39,951 bases of DNA, taken from contig CAJWEF010000003.1 in NCBI GenBank assembly GCA_913031305.1, positions 1 to 39,951 of the forward strand, in the 5' to 3' direction. The first letter of the stretch is position 1, and each line of letters starts with the position of its first letter. The notes under the pieces are model-generated. The model was not told the DNA's origin and ran no database searches. It saw only the letters and a program-made list of their open reading frames with translations. A program made the position numbers and the translations under genes. The stretch is from an uncultured Acidiferrobacteraceae bacterium. GTDB taxonomy: Bacteria > Pseudomonadota > Gammaproteobacteria > Arenicellales > UBA868. This document shows positions 8,491-17,012 of the stretch, one piece after another.

Positions 8491-8964
8491 ATGCTAGAAC
8501 GCGAATGGGACAAGAAAGATCTTGGAATCTTGGAGATTCTCCAAGAACAAGCGCGGATATCAAATTCGGATCTCGCCCAGCGTGTCGGCCTTTCTCCATC
8601 GCCTTGTTGGCGCAGAGTCAGAGCCTTGGAGGATGCGGGTGTGATTCAACAGTATGTGGCGCTGGTCAGTGCAAAGTCTGTGGGACTCCCAATCAACGTG
8701 TTCGCCACCGTGACGCTGGAAAAGCAAATCGAGAAGGCGTTAGAGGTATTTGAGAAAGCGGTCGCTGAGCGACCGGAGGTGATGGAATGTTATTTGATGA
8801 CAGGAGAATTTGATTATTTACTGAGAGTCGTGGTGCCAGATCTTGAAGCTTATGAACATTTCTTGTTACAGCATCTGACTCGAATTAAAGGAATCGCAAG
8901 TATCAAATCAAGCTTTTCGTTGAAGCAGGTCTGCTACAAGACAACACTGCCACTGCCGCGTTAG
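8491..8964 (+). CDS. Lrp/AsnC family transcriptional regulator
   Basis: A 157-residue Lrp/AsnC-type DNA-binding protein. The N-terminal helix-turn-helix ([20 protein letters not shown], then [21 protein letters not shown]) occupies about residues 7-50 and reads as the family consensus, including SPSPCWRRV in the recognition helix. The C-terminal RAM effector-binding domain follows, with [22 protein letters not shown] and a final [10 protein letters not shown] strand. It is the only transcription factor in the window. It diverges from the E1 gene, the arrangement seen for mdeR/mdeB and bkdR/bkd, so it probably senses an amino acid or 2-oxoacid and switches on the E1 and perhaps the aminotransferase/dehydrogenase pair. 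The start is the first ATG after the A+T-rich operator region. Confidence 0.94.
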   Translation: MLEREWDKKDLGILEILQEQARISNSDLAQRVGLSPSPCWRRVRALEDAGVIQQYVALVSAKSVGLPINVFATVTLEKQIEKALEVFEKAVAERPEVMECYLMTGEFDYLLRVVVPDLEAYEHFLLQHLTRIKGIASIKSSFSLKQVCYKTTLPLPR

Positions 8965-9001
8965 CAGCGGCAATCACCTGACCCGGCAGTAAAGCGCCGG
9001 A

Positions 9002-10141
9002 TCAGCGCGTAGATATTCCATCGCGTTCGCCGAAGACATCGTTATGTTGGGAAGGCCGGCAACGCTGGTATTGTAGTGGATACTTAATTTGCGCTCCGAG
9101 TTCGTCCGCGGCGTGCCAGACCCAGCGCGGGTTGTATAACATGCCTCGCCCCAGAGCCACCATGTCGGCTTTGCCTTCGAACAAGATAGTTTCTGCCTGA
9201 CGGGGTTCAGTGATCAATCCAACCGCGATCGTGGTCATGCCCGTTTCCTGTCGGATCCGCTCAGACAAGGGGACCTGAAATCCAGGCCCGACCGGCACTA
9301 CTTGATCTGGGGCGAGACCTCCGCTGGACACGTCGATCCAGTCGCAACCTGACTGCTTCAGCAGCTTGCAAAGGGCAATCGATTGGTCGATATCCCATCC
9401 GCCGTCAATCCAGTCGGTAGCCGATAGGCGGATGCCCAGTGGCTTTGTCGCAGGCCAGGCGGCACGTGTCGCCTCGAATACCTCAAGAGCGAAACGCATA
9501 CGATTGTCCAAAGAGCCTCCATAGTTGTCGGTTCTTCGATTGCTGATAGGGGAGAGGAATTGGTGCAGCAGGTAGCCATGGGCTGCGTGCAACTCGAGTG
9601 CGTCAATACCAATTCGTTCCGCGCGGCGGGCGGCATCGGCAAATTTGTTCACCAGGTCGGCAATTTCTGTCGAACCCAATTCTCGTGGCACAGGGGTGTC
9701 GTCCTGTAGTGCAATGGCTGATGGGGCAACGACTTCCCAGCCGCCGTCGCTGGGTAGAATCGACTTCCTCCCTTCCCACGGGCGGGCAGAAGACGCTTTG
9801 CGCCCAGCGTGGGCAAGTTGCAGGGCGATCGGAGTGTCAGCAACGTCTTTGCAAAAATTAACTACCTGCCGCAGGGCAGATTCATTGTCGTCGCTGTAAA
9901 GCCCCATGCAGTAGGGAGTGATTCGGCCGGCGGCTTCTATGTTGGTCATTTCAATACACAATAATCCGACTCCGGATGCTGCGAATTGCCCAAGATGCAT
10001 ATGATGCCAGGGCCCAGGAGAGCCCTCGGTTGCTGAGTATTGGCACATCGGCGAAACCATCACCCGGTTCTGGATTTTCAGTTGGCGCAGTTGAATCGGC
10101 GTAAACAAAACAGGGTCCAGAGAATCTTTCACAGTTTGCAT
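9002..10141 (-). CDS. NADH:flavin oxidoreductase / Old Yellow Enzyme (YqjM/XenA-like)
   Basis: An FMN-containing ene-reductase of 379 residues with the classical TIM-barrel order. VMVSPMCQYSA near residues 27-37 places a Cys (about 33) where the YqjM/XenA subclass has its redox-tuning cysteine. HAGRKAS near 120 and LELHAAHGYLLHQFLSPISNRR with the catalytic His pair are standard, followed by YGGSLDNRMRF, VGLITEPRQAE and ALGRGMLYNPRW at the FMN phosphate. It would reduce the C=C bond of an alpha,beta-unsaturated carbonyl using NAD(P)H. It is the last gene of the long minus-strand run, 118 bases downstream of the enolase-superfamily gene; its role there (enone or dehydrated-intermediate reduction) is inference. 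Confidence 0.93.
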   Translation of the reverse strand: MQTVKDSLDPVLFTPIQLRQLKIQNRVMVSPMCQYSATEGSPGPWHHMHLGQFAASGVGLLCIEMTNIEAAGRITPYCMGLYSDDNESALRQVVNFCKDVADTPIALQLAHAGRKASSARPWEGRKSILPSDGGWEVVAPSAIALQDDTPVPRELGSTEIADLVNKFADAARRAERIGIDALELHAAHGYLLHQFLSPISNRRTDNYGGSLDNRMRFALEVFEATRAAWPATKPLGIRLSATDWIDGGWDIDQSIALCKLLKQSGCDWIDVSSGGLAPDQVVPVGPGFQVPLSERIRQETGMTTIAVGLITEPRQAETILFEGKADMVALGRGMLYNPRWVWHAADELGAQIKYPLQYQRCRPSQHNDVFGERDGISTR

Positions 10142-10259
10142 CCTTTATTGGGCTTGAGGGAGTTTAGTGCGCCAAGCTTGGGTTCTTTTGACGTGACCGA
10201 CGGTGATGACTACTCCCGGTTGGCTGACAGACGAAAACTCCCCGGGTTCGACGGGCGAA

Positions 10260-11462
10260 TCAGGGCCGGTCTGTGATGATGGAGGTGGCATCTGGCCGGT
10301 CTTCAAGTCCGGGCAGAAGTTCAGTGCCAAGGCCCGGACCAGAGGGTGGCAGAATCCAGCCATTCTCGATTGTGGGTATGACGGTGACCAACTCCTTATA
10401 CCAGCCGTCGTAGAACGCTCGGACTGATTCCTGGATCAAAGCGTTTGTTATATTCATCGACAGATGCACCGCAGCCATGAATGCCACCGGCCCGGTGCAG
10501 TCATGCGGCGCAACTGGGAGATGATAGGTTTCACCGAGGGACGCGATTTTCTTCGCTTCAGTCAGTCCACCGCACCAGACGATGTCTGGCATCAGGATGG
10601 CGGGCGCACCGCTTTCAATCAAGTCGCGGTAACCCGATCGCCCTGCAATTGTTTCGCTGGCGCAAACGGGCACCCGTGTGGCTTTAGCGAAACGCGCCAG
10701 CGCTGGAAGACTGTCCATTCGAACAGGATCTTCGTACCAGTAGGGGTTGAATGGTTCGAGTGCCTGGGCGATCTGCAGCGCGGCCGGAAGCCGCCAAAGG
10801 GAATGGAGCTCGACCATGATATCCATCTGCTCGCCTACTGCTTGACGGATCTTTCTAAAGGGATCGAGACATCGGTCCAGCGATTCGTTTGAAATGTAGT
10901 AGCCATCGCTGCTTTTGGCTGCGTGGTCGAATGGCCAGATTTTCATTCCAGTAATGCCTTGTTCGATCAAACTGAGGGCCAGTTCATCAGCCCTGTTAAT
11001 GAAAGCGTCAAGATCCTCGTAAGGCCCTTCAGGAGAACCGTCAAGGCCCCAGTCAGATGTGTCCCAGTCCGGGCGATTTCGTACATATCGATAACCGGCA
11101 CAAGTGTTGTAGGTGCGGACCTTGTCCCGAGCTAAGCCCCCGAGCAACTGAAACACAGGTTGCCCAACGGCTTTTCCGAAAAGATCCCAAAGGGCAACAT
11201 CGACTGCCGAACGTCCGCGGGTTTCTACACCAGTACCCGAAAAGCCCACGTATGGCATAAGATCCAGGGCAATTCGTTCGATCTGTAGCGGGTCTCGTCC
11301 AATTAATTTTGGAGCGGCGGTCTCGTGGATGAAGGCTTCCACCGCCTTGGCCCCGAAAAAGGTTTCGCCGAGGCCGCTGATGCCTTCATCGGTGTGGACT
11401 GTGACCCACAGAATGTTGGAAAATTCATCGAGCCGGAGCGTCTGAATGGCTGTGATCTTCAT
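10260..11462 (-). CDS. enolase superfamily (mandelate racemase/muconate lactonizing type) sugar-acid dehydratase
   Basis: A mandelate-racemase-group member of 400 residues from the start I prefer, ATG 11462 (MKITAIQTLRL). The open frame reaches back to 11588, but those 42 residues are not family-like and overlap the glutathione S-transferase gene. The capping domain covers residues 1-130. Barrel landmarks: Lys174 in GMKIWPFD, metal ligands Glu218 (VELHS), Glu244 (YEDP) and Glu270 (SETIAG), then MPDIVWCGGLTEAKKIA and His320 in APHDCTGP. Lys plus His acid/base chemistry with Mg2+ usually means dehydration or epimerisation of an acid sugar. It sits 43 bases downstream of the GST gene in a likely operon. 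The precise substrate is not assignable. Confidence 0.9.
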   Translation of the reverse strand: MKITAIQTLRLDEFSNILWVTVHTDEGISGLGETFFGAKAVEAFIHETAAPKLIGRDPLQIERIALDLMPYVGFSGTGVETRGRSAVDVALWDLFGKAVGQPVFQLLGGLARDKVRTYNTCAGYRYVRNRPDWDTSDWGLDGSPEGPYEDLDAFINRADELALSLIEQGITGMKIWPFDHAAKSSDGYYISNESLDRCLDPFRKIRQAVGEQMDIMVELHSLWRLPAALQIAQALEPFNPYWYEDPVRMDSLPALARFAKATRVPVCASETIAGRSGYRDLIESGAPAILMPDIVWCGGLTEAKKIASLGETYHLPVAPHDCTGPVAFMAAVHLSMNITNALIQESVRAFYDGWYKELVTVIPTIENGWILPPSGPGLGTELLPGLEDRPDATSIITDRP

Positions 11463-11505
11463 GGCGAAAATGAACGGGTTGGGTGATACGTCGAAACCTT
11501 GTGGA

Positions 11506-12147
11506 TCACTGTGGGGAACCTGGCAGCGGAATGTCGTTGACTCTCCTGGGCACATGATAGCCGCGCTGCACCGCAGGTCGCGAAGCAATCGACAGGTACC
11601 ATCGGGTCACATTCGGGTATTGAGTAATATCGATTGTTTGCCACTCGAATCGTGATATCCAGGGCCAAAGAGCAATATCTGCGATCGAATACTCGCCAAC
11701 CACAAATTCGCGGTCTTGCAGTTTCTTGTCGAGGACGCTGTAGAGTCGATGCCCTTCGGTCAAGTATCGATCTTGTGCATAGGGGCTTTTCCCCGGATTG
11801 AATTTCGTGAAGTGGTGAATTTGCCCCAACATCGGCCCGGGTCCAGCCATCTGCCACATCAACCATTCAATAGTTTCCCAGTAGCGCGATGTTTCCGCAG
11901 GAATCAATTGACCCGACTTTTTAGCCAGATAAAGCAGGATGGCGCCTGATTCCATCAGCGATTGTCCGCTTTCTGTGTCGACAATTGCTGGAATCTTGTT
12001 GTTGGGCGACAGCGCTATAAATGCGGGATTCCGTTGCTCACCTTGTGTGATATCCACCGGATACACTGTGTAATCCCACCCGAGCTCTTCCAGAGCGATA
12101 GATATTTTTCGCCCATTTGGGGTCGACCAGGTGTAGAGCTCAATCAT
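11506..12147 (-). CDS. glutathione S-transferase (YfcG/nu-class-like)
   Basis: A 213-residue glutathione transferase with an N-terminal thioredoxin-fold domain (MIELYTWSTPNGRKISIALEE, with the TPNGRK loop typical of the YfcG/YghU nu class). The glutathione-binding KIPAIVD and ESGAILLYLA segments follow, then an all-helical C-terminal domain containing EFVVGEYSIADIALWPWI. Nu-class proteins show glutathione-dependent disulfide reductase and sometimes C-O/C-S bond cleavage activity. Its position between an aldolase and an acid-sugar dehydratase, 34 bases from the aldolase, suggests a catabolic or detoxifying role in the same transcript; that part is inference. Confidence 0.92.
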   Translation of the reverse strand: MIELYTWSTPNGRKISIALEELGWDYTVYPVDITQGEQRNPAFIALSPNNKIPAIVDTESGQSLMESGAILLYLAKKSGQLIPAETSRYWETIEWLMWQMAGPGPMLGQIHHFTKFNPGKSPYAQDRYLTEGHRLYSVLDKKLQDREFVVGEYSIADIALWPWISRFEWQTIDITQYPNVTRWYLSIASRPAVQRGYHVPRRVNDIPLPGSPQ

Positions 12148-12181
12148 GCCAGAATCGGTTTTGCAAGTTGGGTGAGTCCGT

Positions 12182-12967
12182 TCAACCCAGCATTTCTCGA
12201 ACGGTTGCGGCTTGCCGGCGGGCGCTTTGCATAAGAAAAGTAATATCGTTGCCGGCGAGGATTAACCGCGCACCTATTGCAACATATTTCTTCATCAATT
12301 CCGGTTCGTAGACACCGCCCATGCCGGCGTATTTTCCGTGATCATTACAAGCACCAACGACGCTTTGATAAGCCGCTACGATATCCGGGTGTCCCAGTTC
12401 GCCGGGGATGCCCATCTCAAGCGAAAGATCGTTGGTGCCGATGAGTAGTGCGTCGATCCCGCTGATTGCGGCAATGGCCTGGGCGTTCTCGATTGCCCGG
12501 GGAGATTCCAGCATGACGACGATCAGGGTTTCACGATTGATCGTTTCGGTGGTGTCTTTGAGTGGGTGAGTCTCAAAACCAAGATGTGGCAGAGCACCGG
12601 TGATGGATCGATGCCCAATCGGGGGATAGCGGCAATTGGAGGCAATCTGCGCTGCGGTCTGCGGGTCGTCCACGTGGGGGACCACCACGCCCTGGGCTCC
12701 GCCATCCAGCACCCGCGTAGCGTGATAGGGTTCGGGTCCCGGTACCCGGACGATCGGAGCGATACCGGCATCCTGGGCTGCGACACAGATCTGCACCGCC
12801 GTGTCGATATCCATGGAATTGTGCTCCATGTCTATGAACAGCCAGTCAAAGCCGGCAGTACGCATGGCCTTGGCAGTATCGACGGTTCTTGCCTGGCGCA
12901 GGCCAACGCCGATCGCGAGCTGTCCGCGGCGAAGTTGCTCAAGGGCCTGATTATGAAGTTCTATCAT
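12182..12967 (-). CDS. HpcH/HpaI family class II aldolase (copy 1)
   Basis: A 261-residue HpcH/HpaI aldolase/citrate-lyase-like TIM barrel, a divalent-metal-dependent enzyme cleaving 2-oxo-4-hydroxy acids into pyruvate and an aldehyde. FDWLFIDMEHNSMD near residue 40, the catalytic Arg in PIVRVPG, GAQGVVVPHVDD, the metal Glu in VVMLESPRAIEN, and the metal Asp in IGTNDLSLEMG are all present. It follows the Ldh2 gene by 78 bases and precedes the GST gene by 34. It probably acts on the 2-keto-3-deoxy acid made by the downstream dehydratase, but family members are promiscuous. It is distinct from the second paralogue at 24695-25495. Confidence 0.93.
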   Translation of the reverse strand: MIELHNQALEQLRRGQLAIGVGLRQARTVDTAKAMRTAGFDWLFIDMEHNSMDIDTAVQICVAAQDAGIAPIVRVPGPEPYHATRVLDGGAQGVVVPHVDDPQTAAQIASNCRYPPIGHRSITGALPHLGFETHPLKDTTETINRETLIVVMLESPRAIENAQAIAAISGIDALLIGTNDLSLEMGIPGELGHPDIVAAYQSVVGACNDHGKYAGMGGVYEPELMKKYVAIGARLILAGNDITFLMQSARRQAATVREMLG

Positions 12968-13045
12968 GGGGCGATGATGTCTCGTCGTTGATAATTCGGG
13001 GTCGAAGATAGTCTAGTCGGGTTGATGCTACGAGAATAGCGCAGG

Positions 13046-14125
13046 TCAGGTCATACTCTGGGCGAGGGCACAAATCTTCTGACTGTCCAGTCCGACCGAT
13101 GCTGCTGTATCGACAACCAGTTGCCAGCTGTTCTCATCAATCGGAATACCCTCCGCTTGGCGTTGAGCCATGTTTTCCCGTTCAGGGTCCCCTGGTATCA
13201 GTACGGGCTCTGCAGGATTCATTGGCAAAGACGAGGTGACATGTGTCACGGTGGAATCGAGCTCGGACTTAAAAAACTCCGGTTCGACAAATCGGTTGGG
13301 GTCGAGGATGACCGAGAACATATTGTTCAGAATCGTATCGTTGTGGTGGTCAGTCTCGGGTCGGCAGGTGCCGCCGCCACTCAGAATTCCGGCGAGCAGC
13401 TCGTTAACCAGGGCAAGCCCATAGCCCTTATAGGTTCCAACCGGGCGCAGGGCGCCGGCAGGATCTGAAAACAAGGCCTCGGGGTCCGTTGTCGGGCGCC
13501 CGTGGCCATCCAGCAATACGCCCTCGGGCAGTGTTTCTCCTTTGTTCCTTGCGACTCGTACCTTTCCATGAGCCATAACGGTAGTGGCCATATCGAGCAC
13601 TAAAGGTCCTGCTGCACGAGCGTCTGGTATGGCGCAACAGTAAGGATTGGTTGAGTAGCGCGCATCAGAGCCACGGTAAGGCGCTACGATTCCTGTGTGC
13701 CCGATCGCGTTGACGTGGTGGATCGACACTAAGCCGGCTTGTGCGCAACGTTCTCCCCACGCGCCGATACGCCCCAGGTGAAAAGAATGCCGAATGGTGA
13801 GAGTGCACACGCCCAGCGATCGCGCACGTTCGATTCCGATATCCATAGCTTCTTGTCCGATCACTTGTCCATATCCTGACCGGCCATCAACAGTAATAAT
13901 AGGGCCCTCGTCAATGACAACTTCAGCATGTTGGTTAGGAATCAGCTCAGCGGTTTTCACGCATGCAACATAACGCGGAAGCATTCCGATGCCGTGACTA
14001 TCATGTCCCGCGAGATTAGCCTGGACCAGGTTATCAGCGACGATTTTGGGTTCATCGCCAGAGCTGCCAGCAGCCAACAGGATCTCAACGGCAACCGCTC
14101 GGAGGTTTTCCTGACTAATAAGCAT
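13046..14125 (-). CDS. Ldh2/malate-L-lactate dehydrogenase family oxidoreductase (copy 1)
   Basis: A 359-residue member of the Ldh2/ComC/YlbC-type NAD(P)-dependent 2-hydroxyacid dehydrogenases, a fold unrelated to classical LDH. The catalytic motif GHDSHG lies at residues 40-45. RSGYGQVIGQEAM, LGRIGAWGERCAQAGL, NPYCCAIPDA, GKVRVARNKGE, YKGYGLALVNELLAGILSGG and IPGDPERE are the successive family signatures. It would interconvert a 2-hydroxyacid (malate, lactate, ureidoglycolate, sulfolactate or sugar acid) and a 2-oxoacid. It lies between an SDR (47 bases upstream) and an aldolase in the minus-strand run. A clear paralogue is encoded at 21643-22674. Confidence 0.92.
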   Translation of the reverse strand: MLISQENLRAVAVEILLAAGSSGDEPKIVADNLVQANLAGHDSHGIGMLPRYVACVKTAELIPNQHAEVVIDEGPIITVDGRSGYGQVIGQEAMDIGIERARSLGVCTLTIRHSFHLGRIGAWGERCAQAGLVSIHHVNAIGHTGIVAPYRGSDARYSTNPYCCAIPDARAAGPLVLDMATTVMAHGKVRVARNKGETLPEGVLLDGHGRPTTDPEALFSDPAGALRPVGTYKGYGLALVNELLAGILSGGGTCRPETDHHNDTILNNMFSVILDPNRFVEPEFFKSELDSTVTHVTSSLPMNPAEPVLIPGDPERENMAQRQAEGIPIDENSWQLVVDTAASVGLDSQKICALAQSMT

Positions 14126-14172
14126 TGCTGTAGCGTGTGGTAAGAGATTGCGCGTATCGAAGTACTTTCATA

Positions 14173-14943
14173 TCACTTCGATACAAACCCGCCATCGATG
14201 GGTAGGGCAACCCCCGTGATGTATGACGCTTCATCTGAAAGCAAGAAGAGAGCAGTGTTCGCCACTTCTTCTGGTCTGCCGACACGCTGAAGAGGAATCA
14301 TCGATTTCATCATCGCAAGGTTGGCCTCGCCATCGGTTTCCTGATCGGGTCGAGCCATAAATATTTTCATCATTGGGGTATCGATAACGCCGGGACAGAC
14401 GCTGTTGACACGAATATTGTCTGCTGCGAGGCGCCCCGCGAGAGACGCCATGAAACCATTGACGCCCCACTTTGCCGCTGAGTAGAGCGGACTGAATGGG
14501 GATCCAATGAGGCCGGCAATAGAGGAGGTGAAAAGTATGCTGCCCCCGCCACGGGCACGCATCTGCGGGATCGCTGCCCCCGTGGTCATAAAGACCGATC
14601 GAATGTTCAGGTCCATTGTGATCGCGTAATCTTCGGGCTCGATGTCCTCGACTCGAGAAAATCCAGGGTGCCCCACGTGGTTCCAGAGTAAATCGATGCC
14701 GCCAAATTGCGCCACGGCCTGGGTGATAATGCGGGTGCACTCCTGATCATCGGATAAGTCTGCACACAGCCCGATCGCTTCATGCCCGGCCTGTGTGATC
14801 TCCTTAACAACCGAGTCGAGAGCTTTCTGGTCGATGTCCACGGCAACGATTTTTGCACCTTCTTCAGCAAATCGAATCACTCCGGCTTTGCCCATGCCTG
14901 ACGCTGCTGCGGTGACGAGGGCAATTTTGTTCTCAAGACGCAT
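14173..14943 (-). CDS. short-chain dehydrogenase/reductase (classical SDR, copy 1)
   Basis: A 256-residue classical SDR with Rossmann motif TAAASGMG at residues 11-18 and Asp in VAVDID after strand 2, which favours NAD+ over NADP+. NHVG replaces the usual NNAG. Catalytic Tyr154 and Lys158 are in YSAAK, the preceding FTSSIAG holds the Ser, and GVALPIDGGFVSK closes the C-terminus. The start has a good ribosome site (AAGGAGAGATAGATC-ATG). It begins the downstream part of the minus-strand run, 47 bases before the Ldh2 gene, and probably oxidises a hydroxyl group of the cluster's substrate. Confidence 0.93.
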   Translation of the reverse strand: MRLENKIALVTAAASGMGKAGVIRFAEEGAKIVAVDIDQKALDSVVKEITQAGHEAIGLCADLSDDQECTRIITQAVAQFGGIDLLWNHVGHPGFSRVEDIEPEDYAITMDLNIRSVFMTTGAAIPQMRARGGGSILFTSSIAGLIGSPFSPLYSAAKWGVNGFMASLAGRLAADNIRVNSVCPGVIDTPMMKIFMARPDQETDGEANLAMMKSMIPLQRVGRPEEVANTALFLLSDEASYITGVALPIDGGFVSK

Positions 14944-15103
14944 GATCTATCTCTCCTTGGTAAAATTTTGTGTTGCCATCGAACCTATTTGACCGTGAAT
15001 ACGGTATCTGTGCAAGCCGATCAGAAGAATTCACCCGCTGCACCTGCTGCGCGGCCAGGCGCTCGCATCAAAGCCATCAACCTGACTCGTTACGCACGCC
15101 GAT

Positions 15104-15424
15104 TCAAGGGAGATCGACCTCAAGCCCAAGGATGAGAAAGCTCCAGGATTTTCCGTGGCTGTCCAGATTAAGCGATTCATTCACCCCGCCTTCCAGGGCT
15201 TCGTCAAGCACCAGGTTGAGCCCATGTAGCTGGGGCAGAAGATAACGCTGGATCTGGCCTGTAAATAAAGCCCCAAAAGTCTGCTGCAGCCGCTCGGGCG
15301 TGATCTGGTCAACTAAAACGGGATAGTGTTTAGGGTCGTAAGCGAATACCGATACATTCGACCGGTTGCCCTTGTCGCCTGCCCGGGCATGAGCGATCTT
15401 CCTAAGTGTGGCCCGATGTGTCAT
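15104..15424 (-). CDS. AtuA-associated small domain protein (AtuA C-terminal-like)
   Basis: A 106-residue protein beginning MTHRATLRKIAHARAGDKGNRSN. The A-R-x-G-D-K-G-N-x-x-N motif is the hallmark of the small alpha/beta domain that in many genomes is fused to the C-terminus of AtuA-family (DUF1446) proteins. Here it is a separate gene: its ATG at 15424 overlaps the TGA of the large AtuA gene (ATGA), so translation is coupled. The longer open frame reaching 15562 is not family-like. The biochemical role is unknown; the two parts probably work together. Confidence 0.85.
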   Translation of the reverse strand: MTHRATLRKIAHARAGDKGNRSNVSVFAYDPKHYPVLVDQITPERLQQTFGALFTGQIQRYLLPQLHGLNLVLDEALEGGVNESLNLDSHGKSWSFLILGLEVDLP

Positions 15425-16764
15425 ACGTCGAACACGTCCAATATGGGCGAGATTCGACTGCGATCGACCAAGGTAGAGTAGGTCAAGATGCTGGGTCGAA
15501 TGTAGCCGCGGTATCCTCCCCCACCGGCTGGGCCGCAACAGAGCAGGGACTCGACCTCCCACAGCAGGGTTTCAGCTTCTTCGCGAGCCGACGTTCGCAT
15601 GGCGCAGCGCAAGCGAACATCCTCAGAATCCGTCATGGTTTGACCTGCAGTACCGTGCACAGATGACACGCCAATCAGATCAAGTCGTGGCGCGGTCTGC
15701 ACACCGTGGACCTGGCGCAGGCGCTCAGCTATGATCTCGCCCGCCAGGCTGGCCCGCCGCTGAGCCCCAGGGCCGGCATAGGAGATCTCGGCTTCTCCAA
15801 CGAAACCGCCAGCAAATGCAACGGTGACTTTAAGTTCCTGCGGTCGTTCACGGCCACGTGCCCCCGAGATTGAAACACGATCTTTGCCAGTTGAATCTAC
15901 ACGGGCCCAGGAAAAGTCAGCAGTGACGTCTGGCGTAAGATATTGCGCAGGGTCATGGATCTCGTAGAGCAATTGCTCCTTCACAGTGCGTGGGTCGACA
16001 CAGCCTCCAGTCCCTGGCAGTTTGGTGATGACCGCGGTGCCATTATGCTGGACCTCGGCAATAGGAAACCCGACAAACGCAATATCTTCAACGTTTTTGT
16101 AGCCGGGATCAGCAAAGTAGCCACCAGTGACCTGAGCGGCGCACTCCATCACATGGCCTATCATCGTGCCTGCCCCTGCGCGTGCCCAGTCGTCATATTC
16201 CCACTGAAAAAAGTGCTGGAGGGGGGCGAGAAAAAGAGATGGGTCGGCTACGCGTCCTGTGATCACAACGTTGGCCTTTTGTTTCAGAGCCGCCACAATT
16301 CCCTCGGTACCGAGATAGGCATTGGCACCAATCATGCGGTGCTCGAAGTCTTGAAGAGCGCAGTTGGGCTCGATCAGGTGGGTATCTTTACCCAGTAGAT
16401 GTGTGGCGTCATCTCCTGTAACAACGGCCACCCGCATTCCCGGCAAGCCGAGTTCCCGCGCTATGTCGACTACCGCTTTGCCTGCAGCCAGAGGGTTTGC
16501 AGCGCCCATGTTTGTGATGAGGCAGGTGTTGCCTGCGCGGCACAAAGGCAGGACAGCCCGCATACGGGTTTCCAGAAGCCTGTTGTAACCCAGAGCGGGG
16601 TCAGATCGTTTCTCGAGAAGTCCCGAGGCAAGAGTTCGCTCACCGAGACACTCAAATACGATGGCATCGAGGTCGCCCCTTCTAGCCAGGTCGACAGCGG
16701 GGTCCAGGCGGTCGGCAGAAAATCCCGCACCTGTGCCAATCCGGAAACTCTCTGCTTTCATCAC
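15421..16764 (-). CDS. acyclic terpene utilization AtuA family protein (DUF1446)
   Basis: A 447-residue DUF1446/AtuA-family protein. Signatures: GTGAGFSADRLDPAVDLARRGDLDAIVFECLGERT at the N-terminus, LITNMGAANPLAAG near residue 90, VVTGDDA, then TEGIVAALKQKANVVITGRVADPSLFLAPL, HVMECAAQVTGGYFADPGYK and GGCVDPRTVKEQLLYEI. AtuA is needed for citronellol/geraniol use in Pseudomonas, but the family also occurs in many carboxylic-acid operons and its reaction is not established. The frame opens with GTG 16764 followed at once by ATG 16761 (MKAESFRIG), either of which could be the start. The C-terminal domain is encoded by the overlapping next gene. Confidence 0.9.
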   Translation of the reverse strand: MMKAESFRIGTGAGFSADRLDPAVDLARRGDLDAIVFECLGERTLASGLLEKRSDPALGYNRLLETRMRAVLPLCRAGNTCLITNMGAANPLAAGKAVVDIARELGLPGMRVAVVTGDDATHLLGKDTHLIEPNCALQDFEHRMIGANAYLGTEGIVAALKQKANVVITGRVADPSLFLAPLQHFFQWEYDDWARAGAGTMIGHVMECAAQVTGGYFADPGYKNVEDIAFVGFPIAEVQHNGTAVITKLPGTGGCVDPRTVKEQLLYEIHDPAQYLTPDVTADFSWARVDSTGKDRVSISGARGRERPQELKVTVAFAGGFVGEAEISYAGPGAQRRASLAGEIIAERLRQVHGVQTAPRLDLIGVSSVHGTAGQTMTDSEDVRLRCAMRTSAREEAETLLWEVESLLCCGPAGGGGYRGYIRPSILTYSTLVDRSRISPILDVFDV

Positions 16765-17012
16765 ATCATGCTAGCGACTGGACAGCGCCCGGAGGGGCTG
16801 CTCCCAGCAGAAAAACCTGGTCGAAGTCGTAATCGAAGCTTGTGGTCATACCGTTGATGCGGGCGATGGCTGACATTCGCATTCTGGTGAGCAATGGTCA
16901 GGCAAGATAAGGCGACTGCCTAACGATCGTCTAACTCTAGTTGTGGGCTCCGACTCGCTAAGGACATCTTGCTTCCACCGATGCTGTTATCTAGTTCGCC
17001 GTAGCAGCAAAA

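Noticed and set aside
11463-11588. N-terminal extension of the first enolase-superfamily gene
   Set aside because: These 42 residues lack family similarity and overlap the end of the GST gene; ATG 11462 begins the typical MKITAIQ sequence.
15425-15562. Longer start for the AtuA-associated small protein
   Set aside because: The added residues are the out-of-frame reading of AtuA's end; the ATG at 15424 gives the usual domain start and a classic ATGA overlap.
16765-17012. Short 39-codon frame upstream of the AtuA gene (MRMSAIARINGMTTSF onward)
   Set aside because: It ends just before AtuA and could be a leader peptide, but I see no ribosome site or homologue, so it is not listed as a gene.
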